The notes: generated from the letters alone by a model not told the origin. DNA of 61,866 nt from Pseudomonas sp. GM49 (GCF_000282355.1 NZ_AKJL01000015.1:1-61866); one strand, 5' to 3'. Positions 34,678 through 45,141 are shown, numbered from the stretch's first letter. Made by a program: numbers and translations.

Positions 34678-35427
34678 ATGACCGATGCCATCCAAGTTGA
34701 ACGCGAACGCGGCCTGTTGACCCTGCGCCTGAATCGCCCGGACAAGAAAAATGCCCTGACCCGCGCCATGTACAGCCGCTTGGCCGAGGCGTTGAAACAG
34801 GCCGACGGCGACCCCGGGATCAACGCCGTGCTGATCACCGGTTCCGCCGAGTGCTTCACCGCCGGCAACGATATCGCCGATTTCATCCAGCAACCGCCGA
34901 GCGGTCTCGACAGCCCGGTGTTCCAGTTCATGCGGGGCCTGCTCGAATGTCGCAAACCGGTGATCGCCGCCGTGGCCGGCGCAGCGGTGGGCATTGGCAC
35001 GACGATGCTGCTGCATTGCGATCTGGTCTATGTCAGCCGTGATGCGCGGTTGCGCATGCCGTTCGTCAACCTTGGTTTGTGTCCAGAGTTCGGTTCCAGC
35101 CTGATCCTGCCGCGTCTGCTCGGGCAGGCTAAAGCGGCGGAGTTGTTGCTGCTGGGCGAGGGCTTCAGCGGTGAACAGGCGGCTGCGTGGGGCATTGCCA
35201 ATGAAGCCCTGGGCAGTGGCGAAGAGGCCCTGGCCAAGGGGCGGGAGATGGCCTTGCGTTTTGAGTCGCTGCCGCCGGAAGCGGTGCGCATCAGCAAGCA
35301 ACTGATGAGAGCGCCGGACCGGGAGCTGCTGCGCAAGGTAATAGAAGAGGAGGGGGCGTTGTTCACCCAGCGGCTGCGTTCGCCGGAGGCGTTGGCGGAG
35401 TTGACCGGGTTTATCAAGCGGCATTGA
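34678..35427 (+). CDS. Enoyl-CoA hydratase/isomerase family protein
   Basis: A 249-residue crotonase-fold enzyme. Oxyanion-hole segments: CFTAGNDIADF and AAVAGAAVGIGTTMLLHCD. The segment MPFVNLGLCPEFGSSLILPRLLG has Asn where hydratases carry the first Glu and keeps PE-x-x-SS, the pattern of delta3,delta2-enoyl-CoA isomerases (PECI type). It may therefore isomerise unsaturated fatty acyl-CoAs for beta-oxidation. Third gene after the diguanylate cyclase and ferredoxin reductase, 29 bases downstream, probably one operon. Start ATG 34678. Confidence 0.88.
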   Translation: MTDAIQVERERGLLTLRLNRPDKKNALTRAMYSRLAEALKQADGDPGINAVLITGSAECFTAGNDIADFIQQPPSGLDSPVFQFMRGLLECRKPVIAAVAGAAVGIGTTMLLHCDLVYVSRDARLRMPFVNLGLCPEFGSSLILPRLLGQAKAAELLLLGEGFSGEQAAAWGIANEALGSGEEALAKGREMALRFESLPPEAVRISKQLMRAPDRELLRKVIEEEGALFTQRLRSPEALAELTGFIKRH

Positions 35428-35447
35428 ATCTTTCGCTGACTGGGCTG

Positions 35448-35530
35448 GCCCCATCGCGAGCAAGCTCGCTCCCACAGGGATTGGGATTCACCGCAAAAAC
35501 TGTGGGAGCGAGCTTGCTCGCGAAGGGGCC
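35448..35530. repeat. REPIN
   Basis: Inverted REP pair with extended arms GGCCCCATCGCGAGC/GCTCGCGAAGGGGCC between converging genes. Confidence 0.9.
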
Positions 35531-35563
35531 GGATCAGGCAACACAAAAAATGGATCAGAAAGC

Positions 35564-35600
35564 AAAAAGCCCCGCCATTCACATGGCAGGGCTTTTGTTT
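35564..35600 (-). terminator. Terminator of pyruvate kinase
   Basis: Stem AAAAGCCCCGCCAT / ATGGCAGGGCTTTT with loop TCAC, about 17 bases past the stop codon. A- and T-runs on both sides suggest bidirectional use with the converging enoyl-CoA hydratase operon. Confidence 0.88.
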
Positions 35601-35616
35601 TTCAGCGAGCGGTCAC

Positions 35617-37068
<1,452 letters not shown>

Positions 37069-37239
37069 GCAAAGACTCCTGAGTTCAAGCGCTGAGTGAG
37101 GCTACTATGCTCCGAAGTTGTAGTCATTGTTCGAATGCACTACTTATCGCTTTCTTTATTGAACTCCACAACTTTGCATCCGCAGCCTGAAGATTTCCGA
37201 CCACGGGTCGATACAGGGTTCAAGACAGGAGATCCCCCC

Positions 37240-37623
37240 ATGCGATTCGTGCTCATTGCCGCCCTAGCCGTCAGCGCCCTCAGCGTCACGGGCTGCACCC
37301 GTTGGTCGATGAACCATCATTTGAACAATGCCTACAGCGCCTATGACCGGGGCAATTGCGAGCAGGTGATGCTTGAACTGTCCAAGGTCGAACGCGACAG
37401 CCGCGCGCGGCCTTACGTGTGGCCGGAAGTGTCGATGATGCGTGGCCTGTGCCTGGAGCGACAGAAGATGTTTATCGACGCGGCCAAGACCTATCAGTTC
37501 ATCATGGCGTCCTATCCACAGAGCGAGTATGCCTACCGCGCCCATGCCCGCATTGAAACCCTGCAGAGCCTGGGCCACTATCCGACGCGCAGTGCAGCGG
37601 CCGTTAAACCGACGCAGTTCTGA
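37240..37623 (+). CDS. TPR-type outer-membrane lipoprotein candidate
   Basis: A 127-residue protein with a lipoprotein signal: residues 1-18 hydrophobic, lipobox VTGC, lipidated Cys19 followed by Thr, so probably outer-membrane. The remainder fits two tetratricopeptide-like helix pairs (NNAYSAYDRGNCEQVMLELSKVE and RQKMFIDAAKTYQFIMASYPQSEYAYRAHARIETLQ). Start ATG 37240 after AGGAGATC. Divergent from pykA; no operon partners. Probably a protein-interaction adaptor in the envelope; role unknown. Confidence 0.82.
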   Translation: MRFVLIAALAVSALSVTGCTRWSMNHHLNNAYSAYDRGNCEQVMLELSKVERDSRARPYVWPEVSMMRGLCLERQKMFIDAAKTYQFIMASYPQSEYAYRAHARIETLQSLGHYPTRSAAAVKPTQF

Positions 37624-37856
37624 TGGCAGTAACCTTCTGATCGCTGGATCACCGGCGGTGGTGAGCTATAGTCCAGAGAACCGGTTTTAGAGCCTTGCCT
37701 CTGAACCGGGGCAACACCTGTGACCGGCACAAGCAGGACTCAGCGCTGTCAGGACTGGCGCACCGGGAGCGGGGAGAGCGGGCAAAGACTTGATGCGTAC
37801 CCGTTCCGAAGCAGTAGTGCGGCTCTGCTTAAGAGCCTTGCATAGCGAAATTGCAC

Positions 37857-38216
37857 ATGTTTACCGACCGCCGAATCGAGCGGCATCAACTGCCGTCCTT
37901 CCTGAAAGTGTTCAACAGCATCACCGGCAAACCCATAGGCTATCTGGGCAATGTCTCCGAAGACGGGCTGATGCTGATCAGCCAGCTGCCGATGATGATC
38001 GGCGCGGACTTCAACCTGCGCCTGAAAATTCCCGCCAGCGAAGGTGGCCAGCGGATCATCGACCTGCAGGCCTGTTGCCTGTGGTGTCATGAAGACGCAA
38101 CCCCTCACCACTATGACGCCGGCTTCAGCCTGCAACGGGCTCCTCCGGAATATCAGCAGTTGGTGGGGGCGCTGAAGCAGTATTTCAGTTTTCAGACGTT
38201 GCCGGCTTCGGCATGA
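37857..38216 (+). CDS. PilZ-domain cyclic di-GMP-binding protein
   Basis: A 119-residue single-domain protein. The cyclic di-GMP motifs are intact: RxxxR at Arg5-Arg9 (RRIER) and NxSxxG in GNVSEDGLML. It should bind cyclic di-GMP and relay it to a partner. The diguanylate cyclase at 32.6 kb and the conserved neighbourhood (PilZ protein PA4324 next to DUF58/MoxR genes in P. aeruginosa, recalled) suggest a shared circuit. Start ATG 37857; a TTG at 37851 is possible. Between 37624 and 37856 only a CCGGTT/AACCGG inverted repeat (37681-37709) stands out. Confidence 0.88.
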   Translation: MFTDRRIERHQLPSFLKVFNSITGKPIGYLGNVSEDGLMLISQLPMMIGADFNLRLKIPASEGGQRIIDLQACCLWCHEDATPHHYDAGFSLQRAPPEYQQLVGALKQYFSFQTLPASA

Positions 38217-38253
38217 GATCACTGCAAAACCGGCTGTGAGTGATTGCTCAGGC

Positions 38254-39582
38254 TCAGAGTCCAGTTCTTTTCCAGCCCAGGTACTGGGTCACCAACTTGG
38301 CCCCCAGCTCACCGGGCCGCGCATCCATCACCGGCACTCCATGGGCGTTCAAGCGTTCATGGAGTTCAGCGCGTGCATTCAGGTAATCCACGGTCCCGCA
38401 ATAGGCCAGTGCTTCGGGCAAGGTCTGTACCGGTGTCTGGCGTAAAGTGTCGAGCACGTCTTCGCGCAGGCTTGCGACCAGCACTTGGTGCTGCTGGCTC
38501 AGGCGCTTGACCGCCGAGAGCAACTCATCGTCGTCCTCTTCGCGCAGGTTGGTCACCAGCACCACCAGTGCCCGGCGCTTTTGCCGTGCCAGCAGTTGCG
38601 TTGCGGCGGCCTGATAGTCGGCGCTGCGTTGGCTGCTGTTCAAGTCATAGACGGTGTTGAGCAAGGTGTTGAGATGGCTGGTGCCTTTTACCGGCGCAAG
38701 ATAGCGCGGCTGTTCGTTGGCGAAGGTGCTCAGGCCCACCGCGTCGCCCTGACGTAGGGCGACGTAGCTGAGCAGCAAACAGGCATTGAGCGCATGGTCG
38801 AAGTGCGACAGCTCATCGTCCTGGCTGCGCATGTGTCGGCCGCAATCAAGCATGAAGATGATCTGCTGGTCGCGCTCGTCCTGATACTCCCGGGCAATCG
38901 GCGTGCGTTGACGGGCGGTGGCTTTCCAGTCGATCTGGCGCAGACTGTCGCCCTCACGAAATTCGCGCAATTGATGGAATTCCAGGCCCAGGCCCCGTCG
39001 TTGCTTCTGGCGTACACCGAGCTGGCTGAGCCAGTTGTCCACAGCCAGCAACTGCCCTTCATAGAGGCGGGCGAAATCGGGATAGACGCGGGTGGCATCG
39101 GGCAGGTCGAGCAAGCGTCTGTCAGACCAGAGCCCCAAGGGACTTGGCAGGTTGATTTCGCAGTGTTCGAAGCTGAAGTGGCCACGCTTGAGCGGACGCA
39201 GGCGATAACCGGCCAGGCTGTGCTGACCGGGTTGCAGTTCGACCGTCAGCGGCAGGTTTTCGAAGCTCAGGCCCGGTGGTACGTGATCGAAGACTTGTAT
39301 GTTCAGCGCTTGTGTAAAATCGTGTTCGACAGTCAGTTGCACTTCGCTCCATCGACCCAGCGCCAGGCTGCCGGGCACCTGGCGTTTCAGCCGGGGCGAA
39401 GGCAGGCGCTTCACGCGAGCAGCGTCCAGCAGGGCCAGGGCCAGCAGCGCCAGGAGCAACCCCCAGTTGATCGCCATGAGATTCGCCGGAACCGCGAACT
39501 CCAATGCCCGCAAAGTGCCCGATACAATGCCGCAGACCAGCAGGATCAACAGCCAGGCGAGCATCAGGCGCGAGGGTTTCAC
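38254..39582 (-). CDS. DUF58 (von Willebrand A-like) protein
   Basis: A 442-residue protein: two N-terminal membrane helices (LMLAWLLILLVCGIVSGTLRAL; LMAINWGLLLALLALALL), then a DUF58 region with the signature FREGDSLRQIDWKATAR and a vWA-like segment IIFMLDCGRHM. The vWA metal motif DxSxS is replaced by DCGRHM, so metal binding is doubtful. DUF58 proteins accompany MoxR ATPases as a chaperone-like pair. GTG start at 39582, overlapping the moxR stop (GTGA). Last gene of the six-gene operon. Confidence 0.88.
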   Translation of the reverse strand: MKPSRLMLAWLLILLVCGIVSGTLRALEFAVPANLMAINWGLLLALLALALLDAARVKRLPSPRLKRQVPGSLALGRWSEVQLTVEHDFTQALNIQVFDHVPPGLSFENLPLTVELQPGQHSLAGYRLRPLKRGHFSFEHCEINLPSPLGLWSDRRLLDLPDATRVYPDFARLYEGQLLAVDNWLSQLGVRQKQRRGLGLEFHQLREFREGDSLRQIDWKATARQRTPIAREYQDERDQQIIFMLDCGRHMRSQDDELSHFDHALNACLLLSYVALRQGDAVGLSTFANEQPRYLAPVKGTSHLNTLLNTVYDLNSSQRSADYQAAATQLLARQKRRALVVLVTNLREEDDDELLSAVKRLSQQHQVLVASLREDVLDTLRQTPVQTLPEALAYCGTVDYLNARAELHERLNAHGVPVMDARPGELGAKLVTQYLGWKRTGL

Positions 39583-40580
39583 AGGCGCGGCGCCGGCACT
39601 TGGTCGAGCAACTGCTGGAGCACCTGATCGACGTCCAGCCCTTCGATGTCCAGTTCCGGCGCGATGCGCACACGATGGCGCAGCACGGCCAGGGCGCAAC
39701 CCTTGATGTCATCCGGAATCACGAATTCGCCACCGCGCAGCAGCGCCCTGGCCCGGCCGCAACGCACCAGCGCGATGGAGGCACGCGGTCCGGCACCGAG
39801 GATCAGGCCCGGCCAGCTGCGTGTAGTGCGGGCCAGGCGCACGGCGTAATCGAGCACTTGATCGTCCAGTGGCAAGTCGCTGGCGATGCGTTGCAAGGCC
39901 AGCACGTCCTTGGCCTGCAACAGCGCACGCAGCGGTTGTACATCAAGCATGTCGGCCCGGGTCGAGCGGTTGACCTGACGCACCATGTTCAGCTCTTGCC
40001 CGGCGTCGGGATAATCCATGCGCACCTTGAGCATGAAGCGATCCAGCTCGGCTTCCGGCAGCGGGTAAGTGCCTTCCTGTTCGATCGGGTTTTGCGTGGC
40101 GAGCACCATGAACGGTTGCGTAATGGGCAATGGGCGGCCTTCGAGGGTGACTTGCCGCTCCTGCATGGCTTCGAGCAGCGCCGCCTGGGTTTTCGCCGGG
40201 GCACGGTTGATCTCGTCGGCCAGCAACAGATTGGTGAACAACGGGCCTTTGCGCAGTTTGAATTGCTCGGTCTGCAAGTCATACACCGCATGCCCGGTAA
40301 CGTCGCTGGGCATCAGGTCCGGGGTGAACTGGATGCGCGCGAATTCGCCGCCGAAACAGCGGGCGAGGGCGCGTACCAGCAGGGTCTTGCCCAGGCCCGG
40401 TACGCCTTCCAGCAATACATGGCCACCAGCGATCAGCGCCGTCAGCACGTCGTCGATCACACTGTCCTGGCCGATCAATGCTTTTTGCAATTCAAGGCGT
40501 ACGGCCTGGGCCAGGTGGCTGGCACGCTGACGTTGTTGAGCGGCATGGCTCGCTGCGTCAGGCTCGATGGGTTGACTCAT
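39579..40580 (-). CDS. MoxR-family AAA+ ATPase
   Basis: The 333-residue ATPase has Walker A GVPGLGKT (about residues 58-65), Walker B LLLADEINRAPAKTQAALLEAMQE, sensor 1 ATQNPIEQEGTYPLPEAELDRF, and the C-terminal lid. MoxR proteins act as chaperones that insert cofactors or mature protein complexes together with vWA partners. It overlaps both neighbours by four bases (ATGA before, GTGA after). The client of this cluster is not known. Confidence 0.93.
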   Translation of the reverse strand: MSQPIEPDAASHAAQQRQRASHLAQAVRLELQKALIGQDSVIDDVLTALIAGGHVLLEGVPGLGKTLLVRALARCFGGEFARIQFTPDLMPSDVTGHAVYDLQTEQFKLRKGPLFTNLLLADEINRAPAKTQAALLEAMQERQVTLEGRPLPITQPFMVLATQNPIEQEGTYPLPEAELDRFMLKVRMDYPDAGQELNMVRQVNRSTRADMLDVQPLRALLQAKDVLALQRIASDLPLDDQVLDYAVRLARTTRSWPGLILGAGPRASIALVRCGRARALLRGGEFVIPDDIKGCALAVLRHRVRIAPELDIEGLDVDQVLQQLLDQVPAPRL

Positions 40581-41740
40581 AGGGCGTTCCTCAAGGATTG
40601 CAGGTGGGCGACCTGACGGCTGAATTCAACGCTGGAAAGCCGTTGCTTCGGTCGCGGGCTCATGGCCTGGCTGATGGCGCGTGTGGGTTGGCCGGTCAGG
40701 CGCGCGAGCACCAGCCATTGTTCGGCAACGCCGAGTTGTTCAAAACCGGGATGGCGACGCCGCACCCGTCGAAGGATGTCTTGCTGCAAGGCTTGCAGCA
40801 GACCGGCCTGACCGTTGCGGCGCAACAGGAAGTCGGCACTGGCACGCAGGTGCTCCTGCAATTGCCGGCGTGCTTTCGGTGCCGGCTCCAGCAATGGTCC
40901 CTGACGCACGCCAACGTGCCAGAAACCAAGGCCGATCAAAGCGAGCAACGCGACCAGCGCCTGGGGAAAATTGCGCAGCAGCAAGGTCGGCAGGTTGTCG
41001 TGATCGGCATTGAAAATCAGCGTCACGCGGGTATCGGCAGTCAGGTACCAGAGCAGCCAGGCATTGTCGAACTGGCCAATGGCCGGGGTTTTCCACAAGT
41101 CGGCATCGGTGACCACGGTGATCGAGCCGCGCCCGTGGCTGAGTTGCATCATGTGCGTGGCCCTGGCGCTGTTGGCCCAGGCCTGGGCGAGGTTTTTCGG
41201 GTCTTCGAGATGGAACGCGGTATTGAAACCGGCATAGGCCGGGGCGTCTTCGTTTTCCAGATAGAGCTTGGTCAGTAGCGGGAAAGGATCGTCGCCGACA
41301 TTGGGCGGCGGTTCCTTGAGGTCTTTGCTCAGGGACTGGTGCAGTTGCACCCGATCGAGCAGCAGGTCTTTGCTGTGGCCGAGTTTTTTATTCCACAGTG
41401 ACTCGGCGACGAACAGGAGCCGCCCACCGGCCCGGGACCAGTTCATTACCTGGTCGATCTGTCGTGGGGTCATGTTGTTGTGGTCCCCGAGCAACAGCAG
41501 GCTGCGTCGACGCGGGTCGAGACCGGGCAGGATGTCGAGGTCATTGGCGTGCTCGACGCTCAGGCCTTGCTTGCGCAGAAAGAGCTCCGCCGCCAGATAA
41601 GGGTTGGCCTTGGCTTCGGGGGAGGGACCGTGGTCGATTACGGTTTGGTAAGGGATAACCTTGAGGTACAGATAAACGCTCAGCGCAACCACCGACACGG
41701 CGATCAACGCCACGGCTATCGTCCCCCAGCGCCGACTCAA
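40577..41740 (-). CDS. DUF4350 membrane protein
   Basis: A 387-residue protein with an N-terminal membrane anchor (TIAVALIAVSVVALSVYLYL), a periplasmic Rossmann-like domain of the DUF4350 type (NPYLAAELFLRKQGLSVEH ... RRRSLLLLGDHNNMTPRQIDQVMNWSRAGGRLLFVAE), a second helix near residues 262-282 and a cytosolic tail rich in Arg/Gln. The start appears to be TTG at 41740, inside a TTGA overlap with the upstream gene. Part of the MoxR operon; function unknown. Confidence 0.85.
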   Translation of the reverse strand: MSRRWGTIAVALIAVSVVALSVYLYLKVIPYQTVIDHGPSPEAKANPYLAAELFLRKQGLSVEHANDLDILPGLDPRRRSLLLLGDHNNMTPRQIDQVMNWSRAGGRLLFVAESLWNKKLGHSKDLLLDRVQLHQSLSKDLKEPPPNVGDDPFPLLTKLYLENEDAPAYAGFNTAFHLEDPKNLAQAWANSARATHMMQLSHGRGSITVVTDADLWKTPAIGQFDNAWLLWYLTADTRVTLIFNADHDNLPTLLLRNFPQALVALLALIGLGFWHVGVRQGPLLEPAPKARRQLQEHLRASADFLLRRNGQAGLLQALQQDILRRVRRRHPGFEQLGVAEQWLVLARLTGQPTRAISQAMSPRPKQRLSSVEFSRQVAHLQSLRNAL

Positions 41741-43269
41741 CGGGCGGCCCCGGGGCCGAACAATACACGCCAGCCGTTACACAATTGCTGTTGTACATGA
41801 TCGGGCGGCAGGCGATGACCGTAAGCCATGTTTTGCCAGTGCCCGGTCAGGTTTGTGCTGTAGGCCAGCAAGGCCGGTTGCTGTAACAGTTCGACACGCC
41901 GAAGAACCTGACCTTCGGTGTCGGCGGCTTTGAGCGCGATGTTGAAGTCGTGCACCAGGCGGCTGAGCAGGGCGCGATAGAGCAAGCCGAGCGCTTCGCG
42001 CGGGTGGGTCTGCCAGAGGCTTTCTGCGTTGGCGGCAATGTCCGCAGGCAGGGACTCGGGTTTGAGGTCCAGGCCGAATGCCTGCTGCGGTAACGGCCGT
42101 GTGGTTTTGACATTGAGTGCCGGTCGTCGGCTGACGAACGCCTGCAACCAGTCGCGATAGCGCCAGATCAACAGGCCGATGGCTGCGACGACCGTGCCCC
42201 ACAGTACGATTTCAATCAGTGTCGCCAAGGCCCCGAAGTGCTGCCGCTCAAACAGCTTCAACAGGGCCTTCCGCCATTGCGGTGTCGGGGCTCCGGCGCC
42301 CGGTTTGTCTTCGCCCAAACGGTAGCGTGTCACCGTTTCCCGGTTCTTGAAGGGTGGCTGTTCGAGGATTGCCTTGATGTTGTCCCTGGAGGCCTGGCTG
42401 TTCAGGGGCTGGCCCAGCAGGCGCGGGCTGTCGGGCGAAATGGCGGGTTCGGCGGCCCACACGCTGTGTGTGGTCGGCATCAGCACTATCACGGCGATCA
42501 ACAGGACAGCACCTGCACTGAAGAGACGCTGGCGCATCCAGCGGAACACCAGTTCGATATCCCAGGCCTCCAGAACGGTGCGCCGGTTCAGGTAAAGGCT
42601 GAAACCGCAGGCGACATAGACCGGTTCCCAGACCACCAGTACCAAGGCATAAAACGCGTTGGTCAGGTGTTCCAACCAGCGCCCGTCCTGGGTGGCCGCA
42701 GAAATCAGCGACTGCCACCTCCAGTCGAGCACGACCTGTTGTGGCAGGAGCAGATAGAACAGCACCATCAAGCCGATCCACAACGCACCTTCGAGATGCG
42801 CACCGATGATCGTCAGCCATCGCGCCGCGCCAGCGTCTCGCTGCAGCAATACGTGCAAACGCTGCTGTCGCGCGCGCCCGTCCAGGCCTTCCAGTTGCAT
42901 CACCGGCATCAGGAAGCTGCGGTGCAGGCTCAGGCGGCGCCAGGTCAGGCTGGCCAGCAGTTGTGGCTTGAGCAATCGTGGCCATTGATAGAGGGCCTGC
43001 TTGAGCGTCGGCGTTTCACCGAACATGGCTTTGGACAGGATGTACAAGGGCAGGCGTTCGAACGCCGGCTTCAGCCACCAGAAAATGAACACGGCGAGAG
43101 AGGGCGAATCCCGGAATCCCCAACTGAGCAGCGCGAAAACCGGCAAGGTGACCATGGCCCAACTGGTCATCAACAGGCGTCGGTGGCGCTGGCTCAGGAG
43201 CACCCCGAGGTCCATGGCTTCCCAGGTCGGGCGTGGGCGAATCACCACCGTGGCGTCACTCAGGCGCAT
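41737..43269 (-). CDS. DUF4129 membrane protein
   Basis: About 510 residues with several N-terminal membrane helices (LMTSWAMVTLPVFALLSWGF, LEGALWIGLMVLFYLLLPQQ, ALVLVVWEPVYVACGFSLYL, LFSAGAVLLIAVIVLMPTT), a periplasmic loop, a further helix (LIEIVLWGTVVAAIGLLIW), and a C-terminal DUF4129-like helical domain (PREALGLLYRALLSRLVHDFN). DUF4129 is also found in transglutaminase-linked proteins. ATG 43269 overlaps the SpoIIM stop by 14 bases. Function unknown. Confidence 0.82.
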   Translation of the reverse strand: MRLSDATVVIRPRPTWEAMDLGVLLSQRHRRLLMTSWAMVTLPVFALLSWGFRDSPSLAVFIFWWLKPAFERLPLYILSKAMFGETPTLKQALYQWPRLLKPQLLASLTWRRLSLHRSFLMPVMQLEGLDGRARQQRLHVLLQRDAGAARWLTIIGAHLEGALWIGLMVLFYLLLPQQVVLDWRWQSLISAATQDGRWLEHLTNAFYALVLVVWEPVYVACGFSLYLNRRTVLEAWDIELVFRWMRQRLFSAGAVLLIAVIVLMPTTHSVWAAEPAISPDSPRLLGQPLNSQASRDNIKAILEQPPFKNRETVTRYRLGEDKPGAGAPTPQWRKALLKLFERQHFGALATLIEIVLWGTVVAAIGLLIWRYRDWLQAFVSRRPALNVKTTRPLPQQAFGLDLKPESLPADIAANAESLWQTHPREALGLLYRALLSRLVHDFNIALKAADTEGQVLRRVELLQQPALLAYSTNLTGHWQNMAYGHRLPPDHVQQQLCNGWRVLFGPGAAR

Positions 43270-44233
43270 GGCGGTGACGTCCGGCAAATACGAGATAAAC
43301 CCCCACCAGCAACCAGAGCGCCGCGCCGACCAGGTACTTGGTCTGGTGCGACGGGTGAGTCATTGACGACCAGTAGGCTTCGATAAATGCCGAGATCAAC
43401 AGAAACAGAATGACGCCGCAGATCAGCAGCGCACTCTTGCGCGCTGCCAGGCGCAAGGCCTCGGCGCGTGGCAGGCGGCCCGGGGCGATCAACGCCCAGC
43501 CCAGCTTCAGGCCGGCGGCACCGGCCAGGGCGATGGCGCTGAGTTCGAAAGCGCCGTGGCCGATCACGAATGACCAAAAGGTTTGCCCGTAGCCGATGTA
43601 AGTCAGGTGGCCGGCCACTGCACCGATCATCAGACCGTTGAAGATCAGGAAAAACACACTGCCCAAACCAAGCAGCAAACCGCTGGCAAAGGTCTGAAAG
43701 GCAATGCCGATGTTGTGCATGATGTAGTAGCCGAACATCGCCCAGTCCTCGCTGGCGGCTCGTTCCGCCGTGCGCCCGAGGTGACCGGCAACGGGGTCGT
43801 ACATGCTTTGCATTTCACTGACCTGCTTGGCGGGGATCAGGTTGTAGACCAGGTCCGGGTACAGGTACACCAGCAGCGCGAAGCCGGCCAGGCTGCCAAA
43901 AAACATCAGGCTGGCGGCGAGTACGAAACGCCACTGTTCGCGCACCAGTCGCGGAAAGTCGGCCAGGATGAATGCCAGCACATTGGCCCCCAGACGGCTG
44001 CGATGACGGTAAAGCTGTTGGTGCCCGCGCAGCACCTGTTGCTGCAGGGAGTCGATCAGAAAACTGCTGTAGCCACGCTCCCTGGCCAGTGCCAGGTGTT
44101 GGCAGAGACGGCGGTAGTCCCTCGGGAAATTGCCGACCCCGGTGGCTTTCCTGTCGTGCTCCAATTGCTCGAGCAGGCGAGCGAACTGTTCCCATTCGGC
44201 CTTGTGCCGGTTTTCAAAAAGGCTTTGTTTCAT
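43256..44233 (-). CDS. SpoIIM-family membrane protein
   Basis: The 325-residue protein has a cytosolic N-terminal helical part (residues 1-100) and about six membrane helices of the stage II sporulation protein M type (FVLAASLMFFGSLAGFALLVYLYP, YYIMHNIGIAFQTFASGLLLGLGSVFFLIFNGLMIGAVAG, FVIGHGAFELSAIALAGAAGL). In non-sporulating bacteria this family always travels with RDD and MoxR genes, as here. Starts with an ATGA overlap on the RDD gene. Function unknown. Confidence 0.87.
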   Translation of the reverse strand: MKQSLFENRHKAEWEQFARLLEQLEHDRKATGVGNFPRDYRRLCQHLALARERGYSSFLIDSLQQQVLRGHQQLYRHRSRLGANVLAFILADFPRLVREQWRFVLAASLMFFGSLAGFALLVYLYPDLVYNLIPAKQVSEMQSMYDPVAGHLGRTAERAASEDWAMFGYYIMHNIGIAFQTFASGLLLGLGSVFFLIFNGLMIGAVAGHLTYIGYGQTFWSFVIGHGAFELSAIALAGAAGLKLGWALIAPGRLPRAEALRLAARKSALLICGVILFLLISAFIEAYWSSMTHPSHQTKYLVGAALWLLVGVYLVFAGRHRHAPE

Positions 44234-44955
44234 GGCGGCCCCAACAAGCCGCGAGCGATGCCGTTGAGCTCGGTCACCGCCTGCGGGGCCGTGACTTGCA
44301 ACGGTTGGGTGACGATCGCAGCGAGTTCATCGACCCGCGCCTGGGAGAGTTCACCCTGGCGCTCGGCAAACCCGAGGATGGCCCGTTGCTCGCTGAGCGT
44401 CAGGACAAATGCCGTACGGCGGGGCTGGGCTTCGGGGAGTTCGGGGCGGGTGTGCGAGCGTTCGCGGTAGATCACCAGGGTCCCGGCGGCGATATCGCCA
44501 AGGCGCTTGAAGTGGGGGTGTTGCAGGCAGCTGATGGCCCCGAGGAAGTAACCGAAGGGTAACAGGTCGACAACGCGCAGCAGGTTGCGCAGCAGCGAAG
44601 CGGACCAGCCGACCGGGGTGCCATCGTCGTGCACCACTCGTAGCCCCATCCATAGCTTGCCCGGCGAACGACCCTGATTGAGCACCTCGAACAGCACCAT
44701 GTACCACCAGCTCACCCCGAACAGCAGGATCGATCCGAGCCCGGCGCCCAATTTGCCGAGCATCGCCAGCGCAATGAACAGCACACCGAGGACCAGGCCG
44801 CGCAAACCAAGATCGATGACGAACGCCAGCGCACGGACCATCAACCCGGCCGGGCGCAGCGGCAGGTCGACGCCCTCCGGCGTTTCGACGTGATACCGCG
44901 TATCCAGTGGCGGTGACAGCGGCGCATTCCCTGGCTGTGCTGTGGTCTCGAGCAT
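44230..44955 (-). CDS. RDD-family membrane protein
   Basis: A 241-residue protein with the RDD domain at about residues 35-165: RPAGLMVRALAFVIDLGLRG (Arg and Asp of the motif), two further helices, and QGRSPGKLWMGLRVVHDDG. The cytosolic C-terminus has LTLSEQRAILGFAERQGEL. First gene of the six-gene MoxR operon, so the promoter must lie in 44956-45141, divergent from sbcB. Start ATG 44955 after AGGTTG. Function unknown; RDD proteins are sometimes ion transporters. Confidence 0.87.
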   Translation of the reverse strand: MLETTAQPGNAPLSPPLDTRYHVETPEGVDLPLRPAGLMVRALAFVIDLGLRGLVLGVLFIALAMLGKLGAGLGSILLFGVSWWYMVLFEVLNQGRSPGKLWMGLRVVHDDGTPVGWSASLLRNLLRVVDLLPFGYFLGAISCLQHPHFKRLGDIAAGTLVIYRERSHTRPELPEAQPRRTAFVLTLSEQRAILGFAERQGELSQARVDELAAIVTQPLQVTAPQAVTELNGIARGLLGPP

Positions 44956-45141
44956 GGGCAACCTGATGATGTGGCCTGGATCGGGATTCTCTGTCTATCC
45001 GATGCTAGCAGCCAATGCGCAGGGAAACGACATAACTGTGTATGGCCGGGCGAGCCGCGCAAGGTGCTTGAATGACAGACTACTGGCCGGGGCGGGAGGT
45101 GAACGCCTAGACTTTGCCGATCTTCAGTTCAGGAATCGCCC

